The notes beneath the pieces were generated by a model, which saw nothing but the letters and a program-made list of their open reading frames with translations, was not told the origin of the DNA and made no database searches. Below are positions 34,001 through 46,900 of a stretch of 64,000 nucleotides of DNA, in pieces; the stretch's first letter is position 1, and each line of letters opens with the position of its first letter. The DNA is from Otatea glauca (taxonomy: Eukaryota > Streptophyta > Magnoliopsida > Poales > Poaceae): contig CM070718.1 of NCBI GenBank assembly GCA_036346275.1, positions 56,114,188-56,178,187 on the forward strand. Direction: 5' to 3'. Both the position numbers and the translations under genes were made by a program.

Positions 34001-34840
34001 GCGCTGGCGACGGCGAGAGAGAGCAGAGAGGGGAAGAAGGCGAGCGGGAAACAGGCTGACACGTGGGGGCGAGGTGGCAGCGGGAGTCGGTGGGCTTGGC
34101 TGGCTGACACGCCGGGGCCACAAGTCAGCGAGAAAGGAAAAAGAACCTAGGCGAAGGCTCGAGATAGAATGGGAGGAAAACGGAAATTTCTATGGTCAAA
34201 CTGACTTGAAATTTTATAAATTTTTTACCATAGGTCCGCAAGGTAATTACCAGCTTCCAATAAATTTTTTACCATTTTATGATATGCATAGAATTTTAAA
34301 TAATTCTGAAAATGCAACTGTTGCTTTTGTGCCAACTCTGTTTTTCATTTAATGTATGATCAAAATTAATTTAATATTTTATAAAACTTTTTATGAGAGT
34401 CTGAAATGGTATTATACCCCTTCTTTATAATATTTAGATTTTATTTCGTGATATTTAATTTTTAATAATTCTGACATTACTATTTTCTAATTTATTTCTT
34501 CACTATTTTTGAATTTTTAAAATTGTAAAATGAATTATTAAATTTCTGATATTTTTACAAGAGATTGGCACTGTGCTTCTGTCAGCAGGGTAAAAATCTT
34601 GAGTCAGGATAACTTCCGGAGATTTATACAAAATTCTTTTACCATTTTGCCCTGACTTCTTTTCACATGATTGGCTTTGATTAAGTTATATTTTAATTAA
34701 TCTAGGTCTTCCACCAACTTAATCTGGCTGTGGAGAGCCCTTAGATTTTTGTTATGACTTTGGTAAAATTTTGTTGACTTGGTATTTTTACTTTTTACTT
34801 TTACCATTTTACTATATCCTTTAATTCACTTTCTTTTGGA
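31072..34840 (-). mobile_element. Inverted Tekay LTR E (truncated)
   Basis: Starts TGTAAGGCCCCCATTTTTGA, the reverse of the LTR end at 48021/58114, and stays collinear and closely similar to the complete element's LTR in inverse order: poly(A)-side region, exon-like blocks (31326-31398 and 32639-32700), GC-rich centre (33230-34150), and TAAAATGGTAAAAG region near 34800. It ends near 34840, about 100-250 bp before the expected LTR start, so a deletion removed that end together with the right part of LTR D. Same subfamily as the element at 43943. Confidence 0.8.
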
Positions 34841-35830
34841 GCTGGAGACTGGAGAGGCAAAGCGCAGAGGCCTACCCAGTTCCTAGGCCCAGCTACCTTG
34901 CCAATTTCAGCCACAAGGAGTGCCTCCTCCCGGCCTCCAGTGCTCTACTAGTTTGCTACGGTGTTGTCGGCTTGCTACCCTGCGCTGCCACAAGAGAGGA
35001 TCAGAGGACAGAGGAGAAGGGAAAGGGAGAGCCGGAGGGAGCTACCTAGGTAACACAGTGGCGGATTTGGATTCTGGATCTCGACGCCGCCTCCAATCCT
35101 GGCCTCCACCTGGCGCCTCTGCCGATTCGGCCACAAGGGGCAGCACTAGCGGCCGAGTGACAAATCTGGACCCTAGTGCTGGTGCTGGTGTGCTGTGGTG
35201 CCTGGCGCCGCCTCCCATCTCCCAGCCTCCACTGCTACCTTGCGCCCGTGCAGCGTGCACCGTCGCTAGAGATGAGAGAGGAGAAGGAGACAGGGGAGAG
35301 CCGCCGAGCTGCCAAAGAGGAGAGGGAGGTGACAACATGGGACTTGGGAGCAAAGGCTACGGACTGTTGCCAATTAGGGCTGCTGTTTGCCGAGCTAGGC
35401 CATGCATTGAAAATGAGCCGCGCAGTGAAAAATGGCCCGAGGCCGATTGGAGCCAGGTTAGATAGGTTAAAAGACTGAAATACGTATTTTTAGCCCACTT
35501 ACTAGTATATACACGTAATATACCTACTAAATACTAGATGTTTGTTCAAAAATTTTGGATGTACATCTGTACATCCATGTCTCAATATTGGATCTACCCC
35601 TATTCTTATCGCACCTTGGAAGACCTTCACCTGCTTAACCAGTTTGTCCAAAGATAAACTGATGACACATAGGCAGTCTACATTTTTTAGTTAAATGTTT
35701 TATTTGACTGGAAAAAATTTATTAAGCCATGATAAATATTGCTAGTGAACTCTAATTTAATTCGGTCTTTATTTCTTATATTTAAAGATACAAAGCTACG
35801 ACTATTTTATTCATTTATACGCTTATATAC
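34841..35830. other. Unassigned region
   Basis: The first 600 bp are GC-rich and include an open frame of 181 codons on the plus strand (34920-35465) with low-complexity Gly/Arg/Ser/Pro composition and no recognised motif. The rest is AT-rich without a gene. It has no similarity to other parts of the window that I could see. Confidence 0.35.
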
Positions 35831-36175
35831 TTATAACTAGCTAGGATTACGCGCTACGCTATGTCGTGAAATTTCATTGTGTGACGCGACGCATGAAATT
35901 CGTAAAATTGGGTGCGACGCTACCGCAGGTGAAATCGCTTTTTTGTTAAAAAATTTCTCGCTAGGACCCGTCGGCAACTCTGTGAATTGCTATAAATCTT
36001 CGATGAATCTATGTTTTTTTTTTGAGAAAACCGCAAACGTATTTTTTGTTTTTTTATTTTGGTTTGCACGTTTATTAAAAAAATGAGTCGTTAGAACCTG
36101 TTGGCGAATTTGTAAATCGCTATAAACCTTCGGCGAATCTGTGTTTTATTTTTTTGAGAAAACCGCGGACTTATT
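35831..36175. repeat. Left flank of Tat-2: tandem array of about 130-bp units
   Basis: Two units are clear: 35951-36083 and 36084-36175. They share RGAACCTGTYGGCRAATTTGTRAATYGCTATAAA-type sequence, TTCGRTGAATCT, and TTTTTGAGAAAACCGC. A more decayed unit with GTGCGACGCTACC lies before them. The array continues across Tat-2 at 63476, which shows that it was the insertion target. Confidence 0.6.
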
Positions 36176-36822
36176 TGTTTGCACCAGAATTTAGCAAGTC
36201 TAGTCAAAATCGGCAAGAAAGTCAAACATGCGGAAACTAACAGGTGATTTGGAAAGATTTGAAGATATTTGGCAACAGCAAGATCTCTAAGGATAAACTA
36301 TCCGAAACAAGGCTGATACGGTTCAGGTTTTGAAACGTATTGTAATAGGACATGATCGGCCGACGGGTATAAAAGAAAGGCCAAAGCAAGCTACGATATA
36401 CAACACAACCAAACATACCAATCTACATTACTTTTTCCTGTCGACTAGTAGTAGCTCTTGTAATTTAGTCTTTGTAATTCGACTTTGATCAATAAAGTTG
36501 CGCATCGCCGATTGTTGATCTTCTTCAAATTACGCCCAGGTTTGATTTATTCTGATTTTATTGCGCATAGCCTTCTTCAGAATCGATCTACCTTTATCCT
36601 CTGATTAGCCTTAATCGGCTAATTAGACTTACCCTGTTACTTTGATCTTAGTCGGCTTCAAGCTGATTAAGTCTAAGCCGATTGAACGTCACGATCGGCT
36701 TTGAGTGAATTTTATATTTTTACCTTATCGATTCTAGGTCAAATCGACTGGCACGCTCTGAACCAGGTGTTTGTCTGGTGTGCTGTTGTCAGAAACCCTA
36801 CTTCAAGTTTTTGACACCAACA
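36176..36822 (+). repeat. Tat-2 5' LTR
   Basis: 647 bp. TATA box TATAAAAG at 36368-36375, AATAAA at 36491-36496. About 8 substitutions or indels in the 205 bp compared with the 3' LTR (36210-36415 versus 62852-63055), i.e. roughly 4%. Confidence 0.9.
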
Positions 36823-36826
36823 CACT

Positions 36827-36842
36827 CTTGGCTCGCCCGGTG
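36827..36842 (+). other. Tat-2 primer-binding-site region
   Basis: CTTGGCTCGCCCGGTG follows the 5' LTR after a few bases, the place where minus-strand DNA synthesis is primed. The tRNA was not assigned. Confidence 0.5.
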
Positions 36843-36848
36843 TGACCC

Positions 36849-38989
36849 ATGTCTTCATCAGGGAAGTCGATCCCACCATCCGATCTCAACGCAGAAGCTA
36901 TAATCGTCCCAACAATGGACGATTTGACGCCAGAACAACGTAGAGAAATCGAAGATCGAAAAACTGCGCTAGAAGAGAAGATGCTAAGCTGTTATCAGAA
37001 GACTAGACGTGGCGTCACTCAAAAATCCACCCGCTCAAGCCGAATTATCGGCTATGATTAATCAGTCTGTGCACCATGCTTTAATAAACCAATCATCGGC
37101 TCTTGTCACCACACTTAAGCCGATGATAGCAAATAGTGTTAAAACTATCGCCCAGGAATTGGCTTCGTCCGGTAGTCTGCTTGACCCACTACAAGCTCTG
37201 CCTAGTTACCCTATTTTTTCAGTAGCGCAAAACACGCGGAGCATACTAGCCGATCCTAAACCATCGGCTGCCTACTCAACCCACCATCATATGCATCAAC
37301 AAACTAGCCACCGTCGGCCAGGTGCGGTGAACCATTACCATGCTTACACTGATGCTGCTAAATTAGATGCATCAACAAGCTAGCCACCGTCGGCACCATT
37401 TTATGCTTTTCCGCAATCGGTTTCACAGCCGATTGGGTCTGAGAGATACCCACATGATCCTAAACTGCCTAGAAATCCAGGTCCACAGGGTAGTAACTTA
37501 TTCAGAACCTTTTGTCCCTATACCAGAACCCCAAGTCAGACATAATAGGTATGATCAGTACACTCGTCTTCCATCGGCTCAACCTAATTGGCAACCCGAG
37601 TTCGCACTCGGGGGGCAGAATGCCAACTATGACCAACATTATCAAGGGCCTACTATTCCAGTGGCCGATAATACGAGCTAGGCCGATCAAATCTCTGCCG
37701 TCTTGAGGGATCACTTCGACATACAGCCAAAAGGAAAGGTTGTTGGCTATAGAAAGCCGTATCTTAATTACATAGATCGCATGCCTTACCCCCACAATTT
37801 CAAAGTCCCAGATTTTGCAAAGTTCTTTGGTGACGACTCGATTACTACCCTAGAGCATATCGAACGCTTTATCGTGCAATGTGGCGAAGCGACGCAGTCC
37901 GATAGACTAAAAATAAGATTGTTCCCGTTGTCGTTATCCAGAGCAGCTTCTACTTGGTTCACTTGTTTGCCTCCAAATTCGGTCCACTTATGGAACGATT
38001 TGGAAAGCCGATTTCATGAATATTTTTTCTCAGGCAGTTTAGAACTCAGGATCTCCGACCTAAGCTCAGTTCGCCAAAAATTTGGAGAATCGGTGACTGA
38101 TTATATTAAAAGATTTAGAGAAATCAGAAACCGATGTTTTAGTGTCACATTACCCGATAACCAACTCGCTGATTTGGCTTTTTAAGGATTAATTCCACCA
38201 CTTAGAGAGAAGTTTGGAGGACAAGAGTTCACCAATTTAAGGCATCTGCTTCATCGCGTGTCGGCTCAAGAAAGCCGATTCACAGATAATAAAGCGTTTA
38301 AAGATAGATTTAAAAATAGCGGTAATAAAGAAAAGGATAAAGCTAAAGTTAATATGGTTGACTATAGTCCGAGCGAGTCTTCAGAACATGATGAAGCAGA
38401 AATAAATATAGTCGAATGGATAAAAGGGTCCAAAAAATCTTTAGTCTGTTTTTGGCTCAAGCCGACTAGGAATAAGTCGGAAGTCAAATACGCCTTTGAC
38501 GTCTCCAAGTGTGATCGTATTTTTGATTTGTTGTTTCAAGAAAAAATAATACAGTTACCCAAAGGACATGTCATACCATCGGCTGACGAGATCAAGAAAC
38601 GCAGGTATTGCAAGTGGCATCATTCTTTTTCTCACAATACTAATGATTGCAATATTTTTCGTCAACAGATCCAGTCGGCTATCAAGGATGGTCGGCTAAA
38701 ATTCGCTGATGAGCCGACTATGCAAGTTGATGCTAATCCATTCCCTATTAACATGGTTCAATGTTCGAGCAAAGGGAAAAAGCCGATGCATGATGAGCCA
38801 AAAAGAGATCAGCAAGTTGACATTCAGTCAACTTCAAATGGCAGCCAGACATTGAAGATTACAATCGGCTCATTACAAATAGAAGCCGATCATGAGGGGA
38901 AGAATTCAAGGACCATTAAACCTAAAGGAAATCCTCAGGTGGGTAAATGGTATAAAGCTGACGTTTTCTCAGTTGATGGAAAAATATGA
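36849..38989 (+). pseudogene. Tat-2 gag
   Basis: ATG at 36849 (MSSSGKSIPPSDL) and a Glu/Arg-rich helix, then frame changes near 37010 and 37690. The capsid part at 37703-38185 contains FKVPDFAKFFGDDSITTLEH and AASTWFTCLPPNSVHLWNDL, hallmarks of retrotransposon gag. A TAA at 38183-38185 interrupts it; the frame goes on through LREKFGGQEFTNLRHL and a zinc-finger-like CKWHHSFSHNTNDC near 38620 (Cys, His, His, Cys spacing atypical). It encodes the RNA-binding coat protein in intact elements. Broken here by at least one stop and two frameshifts. Confidence 0.85.
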
Positions 38990-40260
38990 AAGAATGAATA
39001 ATCGACTACGATATCCTGCTCGTCGGTCAGATAATTTATATCACACCGAGAACGTGGAAAGAGCACATAGAAGGTGTCCTTTTTGGCAGTTTTTTTGGGA
39101 AAGAGGAGTTGCGTTGCCATCTCCGTATACCTGCCCGATGGAGCATCATCCCCAAGACGATTGGCCTAAACGATCGGCTAGAGATAGGCTGTCTGGATCG
39201 ATTCGAGACCATAACAAAGGTTACAGAAGGCCTATTCGCGAAAGAATATCTGAACCAGAACAGACATCACACAAAGTTGTAACACAAAAGCCTAGGTCAG
39301 ATCGGGAAAATTTGGTTGGCCAAATACGAAAGCCAGTAGAGCCTAAACCTAGGTGGTGTCCACCTAGTCTTAGCCGATCCCAGCGCAGACGGCTTCAGAG
39401 ACTAAGGACTCAAGAGATCAGAGAAGCCGATGCAGAAAAACAGAGGGATGAAACTTTTAATGAGCTTCGTCCGATCAAGGTTATCAAGAAGGAATGGAGG
39501 AAAAAGGAACAGGTCGAGGAAGATTTTGAGTCGGCAGATGACCTGGATTCTCGTATGATCAGGGATGATACACCTCCAATGGATATCAATATGGTGTTCA
39601 CATTGCCAGCCGAATTCAAATTCAAAACCGAATCGGCTAAAGAGACTTTTGCTCAGTCATGTTTAAGCGTCCAAAATGCAATTTTTGAGAAACCAAGAGA
39701 TGATCATCGGCATCTGAAACCATTGTATCTAAAAGGGTATATAAATGGCAAGCCGATATCAAGGATGCTGGTAGACGGTGGAGCTACAGTAAACCTAATG
39801 CCCTATATGACTTGCAAGAAATTGGGTAAGTCCGATTAAGACTTGATTAAAACTAATATGGTTTTAAATGACTTCATAGGCGATCCCACAGAGGCCAAGG
39901 GTGTTATGGTTACAGAATTGACTATCGGCAGTAAAACTTTGCCGACCGCATTTTTTGTCATTGACGCCAAGGGAAATTACAGTGTTCTGTTGGGTTGAGA
40001 TTGGATTCACACCAACTGTTGCATCCCGTCGACTATACATCAAGCGCTTGTTCAATGGAATGAAGGGGAAGTCAAAGTTTTCACAGCCGACACATCGGCT
40101 CATATCGCCATGGCCAGTTCTGATGCGAATTGGCAGCACGAAGAAGCTGGATGTATATCGGGAAAAACGTTAGATGACTGTGACTTCATCTGCGTGAGTA
40201 AGTCAAGACTTATGCCGATCAGTGTCAAGCCAGGCACACTTGATCGGACAAATGAAGTAT
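38990..40260 (+). pseudogene. Tat-2 gag-pol linker and aspartic protease
   Basis: The frame at 38892-39839 has a second Cys/His cluster (RRCPFWQFFWERG, CPMEHH), a basic Arg-rich linker (PSLSRSQRRRLQRLR), and the protease: MLVDGGATVNLMPY near 39770, with the Asp-Gly-Gly variant of the catalytic Asp-Ser/Thr-Gly. A TAA at 39837-39839 and a TGA near 39997 interrupt the protease; the second half (LTIGSKTLPTAFFVID, then YSVLLG) continues between them. Inactive. Confidence 0.8.
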
Positions 40261-40267
40261 TGCGCCG

Positions 40268-41791
40268 ATGGGGACAAGAAAAACAATGAAGGCGTTACAA
40301 AATAAAATGCAAAGCTATCGGCAGATAACATATAGCTATGAGGCTATAGAAGATTTTCAGGAGATTGAAAAGTTTTGTCAAGGCTTCACGTCCACTGATC
40401 TGCTGGAAGAAGTCGATATAGGTAGTGGTGATAGGAAAAGACCAACTTTTATTAGCGCAAAATTAGATGTAAAATACAAAGAAAGGCTGATCAAAATCCT
40501 TAGAGATTATAAAGATTGTTTTGCTTGGGTGTATCATGAGATGCCTGGTTTAAGCCGACAGTTGGTAGAACATCAGCTACCTATGAAACCAGGACATCGG
40601 CCGTTTAAGAAGTACCCTAGACGTTTTAATCCGGCCCTGTATAATGTTATAAAAGAGGAAATAGAACGATTGTTGGAAGCAAAATTTATCAGGCCTTACT
40701 GATATGCGGAATGGGTTTCCAACATTGTTCCGATCATGAAGAAAAACGAAAAACTTCGAGTGTGTGTCGACTTTAGAGATTTGAATAAGGCGACGCCAAA
40801 AGATGAATACCCAATGCCCATAGCCGATATGCTTATCGATGCTGCATCAGGGAAAAAAATCATAAGTTTTCTGGACGGAAATGCCGGATACAATCAGATA
40901 TTCATGGCAGAAGCTAATATACCAAAAACAGCTTTTAGATGTCCTAGTGCCATCTGTTTATTCGAGTGGACGGTTATGACTTTTGGTTTGAAGAACGCTG
41001 AGGAAACATACCAGCGAGCCATGAATCTGATTTTTCATGACTTAATCGGTCATATTGTTGAAATATATATCGATGATGTCGTAGTAAAGTCTGCAGATGA
41101 CTTGCAACATTTGGCCTATTTAGAAAAAGTTTTCCAGAACATAAGATCGCATGGCTTAAAGATGAATCATTTCAAATGTGCGTTTGGTGTGTCGGCTGGG
41201 CAATTTTTGGGCTTCATGGTGTATGAAAGAGGTATTGAAGTCAATCAAGCAAGGGTGAAAGCCATAGTTGAAACAATGCCGCCAACATGCAAAAACGAAT
41301 TACAAAAGTTGATCAGCAAGATTAACTATCTCCGAAGGTTTATCTCAAACCTTTCTGGTCAGATTCGTGCTTTTACCCCACTGTTGGAATTAAAGGATAA
41401 TCAAGAATTCGTGTGGTTAATCGATCAGCAAAAGGCTTTTGATGATGTCAAGAAATATCTAGCTAACCCTCCGGTTTTGCCCGCACCACGAAAAGGGATT
41501 CTTTTCAGGTTATATATATCGGCTGAGGAGGAAACTATTGGAGCTGTTTTAGCACAAGAAGTCGATGGTAAGGAAAGGGTTATCTTTTATTTAAGCCGAC
41601 GCCTACTTGATGCTGAAATCAGGTACCCTTTCATCGAGAAATTGTGTTTGTCTTTATATTTTTCATGTACAAAGCTAAGACATTATATTTTAGCATCGGC
41701 TTGTAAGGTGATCTGTAAAACCGATGTCATAAAATATATGTTATCAGCTCCAATTTTACGAGGTCGACTTGGCAAATGGGCTTTGCCTTAA
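40268..41791 (+). pseudogene. Tat-2 reverse transcriptase and RNase H
   Basis: One frame with a single internal TGA (40700-40702) between RLLEAKFIRPY and YAEWVSNIVPIMKKN. RT motifs: VCVDFRDLNKATPKDEYPMP, FLDGNAGYNQI, TAFRCP, FEWTVMTFGLKNA, and the catalytic YIDDVVVKS near 41070. The RNase H part follows with LYISAEEETIGAVLAQE and RYPFIEKLCLSL. The frame stops at 41789-41791. Domain order and spacing are those of Ty3/gypsy pol. Confidence 0.9.
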
Positions 41792-41799
41792 TAGAGTTC

Positions 41800-43553
41800 G
41801 GCCTGATTTACGAATCGGCTAAAGCAGTTAAGTGACAAGTTCTGGCCGATTTTATAACAGGGCATGATACTGCTGCTGATTTGGTATCTGTAGCCCCTTG
41901 GCAATTGTTTTTTGACTGGTCGGTGTGCAAAGAAGGTGATGGAATCGGTATTGTACTCATATCACCCAAAGGGTATAATTTTTAATTTGCATTTCGGTTA
42001 AATACTCGATGCTCAAACAACTAGGCAGAGTATGAAGCATTGCTCAAGGGCTTGCAATTGCTAGAAAATATCGGAGTAAGTATTGTTGAGGCATACGGGG
42101 AATCCATGTTGATTGTACAGCAAATAAAAGGAGAATACCAATGTCGAGACGAAATACTGCTGAAATACTTAGAACAGTGCTTCGAGATTATCAGACGTTT
42201 ACATCATTTTCTATCGGTCATATGCCTCGAGAATCGAACGATAGAGCTAACACACTAGCTCAACAGGCATCAGGGTACAAAGACTTTGACCGATATCAAG
42301 TAACCGAACTAGTAGACAAAGCTATCATGTGCATAGACATTATTTATTGGAGAATGCAAATAAAGAATTACCCGATCGACCCATCTAAGCCGACAGAACG
42401 CAAGATTAGGCAACAAGCTTTAAAGTACATTGTTATGGACAACACATTGTATTATCGAACGATGGAGGGCTTGCTGTTGAGATGTCTTGGAACCGAAGAA
42501 GCACAGGTGGCAATGGGCGAAGTACATGAAGGTATTTGCGGATCTCACCAATCGGTTTATAAGATGAAATGGATCCTTAGACGAACAGGTTATTTTTGGC
42601 CGACAATGCTAGAGGATTGTTTAAAATATTATAAAGGATGTCAGACTTGTCAGCAGTTTGGCAATATACAACTAGCACCGGCATCGGCTTTACACCCAAT
42701 TATCAAGCCATGGCCATTCAAAGGTTGGGGGATAGATGTAATCGGCCAAATATTTCTTGCTTCGAGTAAAGGCCACAAGTTTATTTTGGCCGTGATCGAT
42801 TATTTCTCTAAATGGGTTGAAGCTATACCACTTAAGAAAGTGACCAGTATTGAAGCAATCGGTTTTGTTAATGAACATATTGTCCATCGGTTTGGAATAC
42901 CGCAAACAATCATGACCGATCAAGGTACGGTGTTCATGTCTAATGAATTTCAGAGTTACGTGACAAGTCTGGAGATTAAATTATTGAACTCATACCCATA
43001 TTACGCTCAGGCTAACGGACAAGCCGAGTCATTTAACAAAACGTTAATTAAGTTGATCAAAAGGAAAATCGATGAAAGACCAAGGAATTGGCACTCAACC
43101 CTATTGGAGTCACTTTGGGCGTATCGACTAGCTTATCACGGAGCTACGAAGCTTTCACCTTACCAGTTGGTATATGGTCAAGAAGCCGTCTTACCCGTAG
43201 AAATTAACATTAAATCTATACGAGTGGCCAGGCAAAATGGTTTGTCAGCTCAAGAGTATAACAGTTTGATGATTGATAACTTGGATGAGTTAGCAGAGTT
43301 ACGTTTGTCTACGCTTGATCGGCTTAAAAAGAATAAAATCAGAATTGCAAAAGCATATAATAAAAAGGTCATGCCTAAATCTTTTGATCAAGCCGATTTA
43401 GTGTGGAAAACGATTCTGCCTGTTGGTTCGAAAGATAGCCGATTCAAAAAATGTTAATCTACGTGGGAAGGGCCATACAAGGTTAATCGGCTAGTCGGTG
43501 AAAATTCGTACATAATAGAAACGTTAGAAGGGCATGTTTTGCCTAAAGGCAAT
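41800..43553 (+). pseudogene. Tat-2 second RNase H and integrase
   Basis: From 41900 to 42290 the archaeal-type RNase H is readable only with frame changes (AEYEALLKGLQLLENIGVSI near 42030, then ESNDRANTLAQQASG). Integrase is in one frame from about 42300 to 43457: zinc-finger segment HEGICGSHQS...KGCQTCQQFG, first Asp in GWGIDVIG, second Asp in IMTDQGTVF, Glu in QANGQAESFNKTL, then LWAYRLAYHGATKLSPYQLV. The core triad is thus present. A stop at 43455-43457 and more after 43550 break the C-terminal part (WEGPYKVNRLVGENSYIIE). Confidence 0.9.
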
Positions 43554-43783
43554 TAACGGTAAATACTTAAAGAAATACTATCCTAGCGAGCCTAGCCGAC
43601 TGTGAATTGCGTTGAAGGCCAGGTTAACACGGTGCTATTAATCGACTGGAAAGATTGCAGACCCATAAAAGAGAAAATTACAAAAAGGTAAACTTAAATC
43701 GGTTAAACAGCCGATTATAAAGAGTTACAAAAGTATTCAGATAAGTATTTCAAAAAAAACAGCCGACAAAGTTTTACATCTCA

Positions 43784-43942
43784 TTAACATTGTATGCCTG
43801 AGCCTGAAAGAGTTGCGCCCAAAGCCGACAGGGCACCTGCGGCCTTTGCAATCACACATTGAACCTCATCAATGATGCGATCGTCTTCTTTTGCGCTTCC
43901 TGGCACCGACACCACCTTGGTCATCTGTTTTCTCACACCGAC
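43784..43942 (-). pseudogene. Antisense PMD gene of Tat-2: end of exon 4
   Basis: This 159-bp stretch continues, on the minus strand, the exon cut at 58119 by the Tekay insertion (the GTCGG target copy lies at each side). It reads in one open frame through MTKVVSVPGSAKEDDRIIDE and ends AGALSALGATLSGSGIQC with TAA at 43786-43784. The stop lies about 230 bp from the end of pol, so pol and this gene converge tail to tail. The frame choice relies on continuity across the insertion. Confidence 0.6.
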
Positions 43943-46900
43943 TGTAATAGCCCAAAATTACATAAAATAAGAAATATTATGTCAAAAATATTCATGTGAT
44001 TTATTGTGATATTTTCTGATTTTTTTGAATTAAAGAAATTCTTTTTGGCTTTTTCCTATTAAAAGAAATCCAAATGATCTATATAGTAAAATGGTAAAAG
44101 GTAAAAATCTAAAGTCAGTAAAATTCATAAAAATCTCAGATAAATCCTATATATACCCAGGATCCTGTTTGTGCCACTTGCACTAAACTGGATCAATAAA
44201 ATAAATTAAAAGACAAAAGTAATCATGAGGAGATAAATCAAAATCTAAACCCATAAGATTTCTTCAGAAGCGGTCTAACCTTAACATGGGTTAAAATTTT
44301 AACCATGCTGACATATTAACTTTACCCATCCCTGGTAAAAATATCAGAAATTTATCTCTATATTTGGTAATTTTAGAAATTCAAAAACAGACAATCAGAA
44401 AAGCTAGAAAATGCAATATCAGAATTATCAGAAATTAAATATCAGATATAAAATCATGACAATTTTATACAAGGTATATAATATTGATATGAACCCTGTA
44501 AAAACGTTTCATAAAATAATAAACTAATTTTAACCTTCAATTAAATAAAAAATAATCATCCAAAATCTATAACAGTGCATTGTCAGATTGTTAATAATAT
44601 TTTCACTCATCACTTTTATCTAAAAATTTTACCAGACTCGCACCATTACCTTTCAGACTTACAGAAAAATTTACATAAAATTTTGAGTTAATATGTTAAC
44701 CCAAACCCTGGATTTACCTCAAGCTGTCCAGAGTTTTCCTAAGTTTTACCCTAGTCTCTCGCTGACTTGTGGGACCGGATGGCCAGCTGTCCCCTCTGCC
44801 GACTTCTTCTTCTCTCGCTGACAGCCATGCCCCACCTATCAGTCGTTCTTCTCCGTTCTTCGTTCGTTTTCTCGCGCGAAGCAAGCCGAGCACCACACCG
44901 CCTCCGCTTGTCGCTTCTCATGGGACTCGCGGCCGAGGTCGCACGCGACGCTATCTTGACATGCCACGCCTGCTGTCTCAGCCGACATGCTCTCTCTCGC
45001 ACCAGAACTCAGCCAAGAAAGCTCACCCGAGCCGCCGCATTTTCCCCCCGTTCAAATCCTGTTCTCGCTAACTTCGTCATCTATTTAAGTATCGCAAAGC
45101 CATCGCTGACACTTGTGCTCTCCTCTAGAACCCTCAGAACCGAGCCAAACCGCCTCATCGCCGCTAGACTCCACCTTCTCCCCCAACTCCTGCCAAACAC
45201 CCAAAAAGGGGGAAAACGCCCAAACTCACTCTCCTCCGCACCATTCCTCGAACCACTTCGCCCGAAGCACCCTCTTACCATCCTGAAGCTTCCCGTAACC
45301 CCAATTTTTGGTCTTCTTCCCCGACGAGCCCTCGCGTCGAGCTCCTTCCGTCATCACCATAGCCGCACCGTGAGAACACCTCCTCGATGCCTATGTCTTT
45401 GAATGGAAGCTAAAAACCGAATCCTAACAACTCACTAATGCTCACCGTGGTGATCTTCCACCTCGAGAAGCCGTAGTTCTACCGTTTCACCGCCGGCCAT
45501 GTCCGCCACCGCCCCCCCCTGACGGTGGCAGGCCAACTCCGGCCACCTCCGGCCGAAGTGACACCGCCCCTAGGTTCACGCAAGCACATTGAGTGTGAAA
45601 GTGGAACCCATTCCACTTTTCCGGCCACCCCTCGTCGCCGGCGAGCTTCGCAACCGTGCTCTCTGCTCGGTGTCATTGACAATCGGTCCCACGTGCCAAC
45701 TGCACGCACTATGTTGAGCCCCTGCCATAGGGCCCTAGTCGTCAGCCTCTCGCGTCGTTCGGTCAGCGCGGTCCCACGCGTCGGCCGTGGCCGCAAGCTT
45801 CTCGCGCCAATTGGGCCCTCACAATCGCCGCCACCCAGCCAGTAGAAGGAGAAAGGTAAGCGGTTTTTTAAAGTGAAAACGTACTTTCCGTTTTTAGCAA
45901 ATTTTCTAATTTTCAGTATTTTCAAAATCGAACACATTCAAATTTTAATATCTTTTGAACTATCCAACCAAATGAAGTGAAATAAATTTCTAAATTCATC
46001 TAAAATCATGTAGATTTAGAATATGCAAAAATATTATAAAATGAACTCTGTTTGAATTTCAGATTCAAATTTAAAGACAGGACTAAAAATATGCCATGTG
46101 TACAATTTTTCCAATTCAGTTCCAAATTGAGTGAAACAAATTTTTTCAGACTCCATGCTCTGTTAGGAACCTGGTTATGCAAAAATATTTAGGGTGTACC
46201 ATGTAAAATATTTAAAACACTGCAAAGGTGAATAAGTAAGTCAATATTAATATAAATGAATTAAACCTTTAAATTGAGAAATAGAGATAAAATGATCGAT
46301 GTAACCATCCCTGATTTATGAAATTTTTTTATTTGAATTTTTCCATCTGATTTCTTTTTGGCCCTATTGAAATTTATTTGTTATGTTATTACTATACGAC
46401 GTGTAGAACCCGACGAATCCGGAGTAGTCGACGACGAACAAGAGTTCGACTACGCAGATAATCAACAAGGCAAGCACCCTTTTGATCATATTGATCCCAG
46501 TTTTATAAATGTTTTCATTAAATGTTTTACTGCATACGTTACTTTTATTATAATCTGTTATTTTGGGGATATTGGTAGATGTACCTGTAGTTTCATAGAA
46601 CTTCCTTGATAAGTATGAATTTGTGAACCTTGGTAATCCTAAAATAACTTAGAGGGTAATTGATGTCAATGTGGGTTAATCACACCTAGAGCCATGCTTA
46701 GCCATGCTTAAATCTACATAAAACTTTGACATTATTAAAAATATTGGATATGACATTTAATGGGTATGACCTTTCTTTGTGGTTGGTATTTTGATCAAAA
46801 ATGAAAATAAAACTATGGTTTTGATGCGGGCAATTATTGGCAATAGCCAGGTGTACAAGGAACTTGTACGTAGTGTAGGGGGAGACTATTGCCCGTATCG

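Noticed and set aside
34920..35465. Possible 181-codon gene
   Set aside because: Low-complexity translation, no motif, no promoter or splice evidence; listed only as unassigned sequence.
44767..45402. 211-codon open frame in the Tekay 5' LTR, with a shorter counterpart at 54877-55398
   Set aside because: It lies in the GC-rich LTR centre, starts upstream of the likely TATA box, and is not the same length in the two LTRs. I do not treat it as a gene, though the region may be transcribed.
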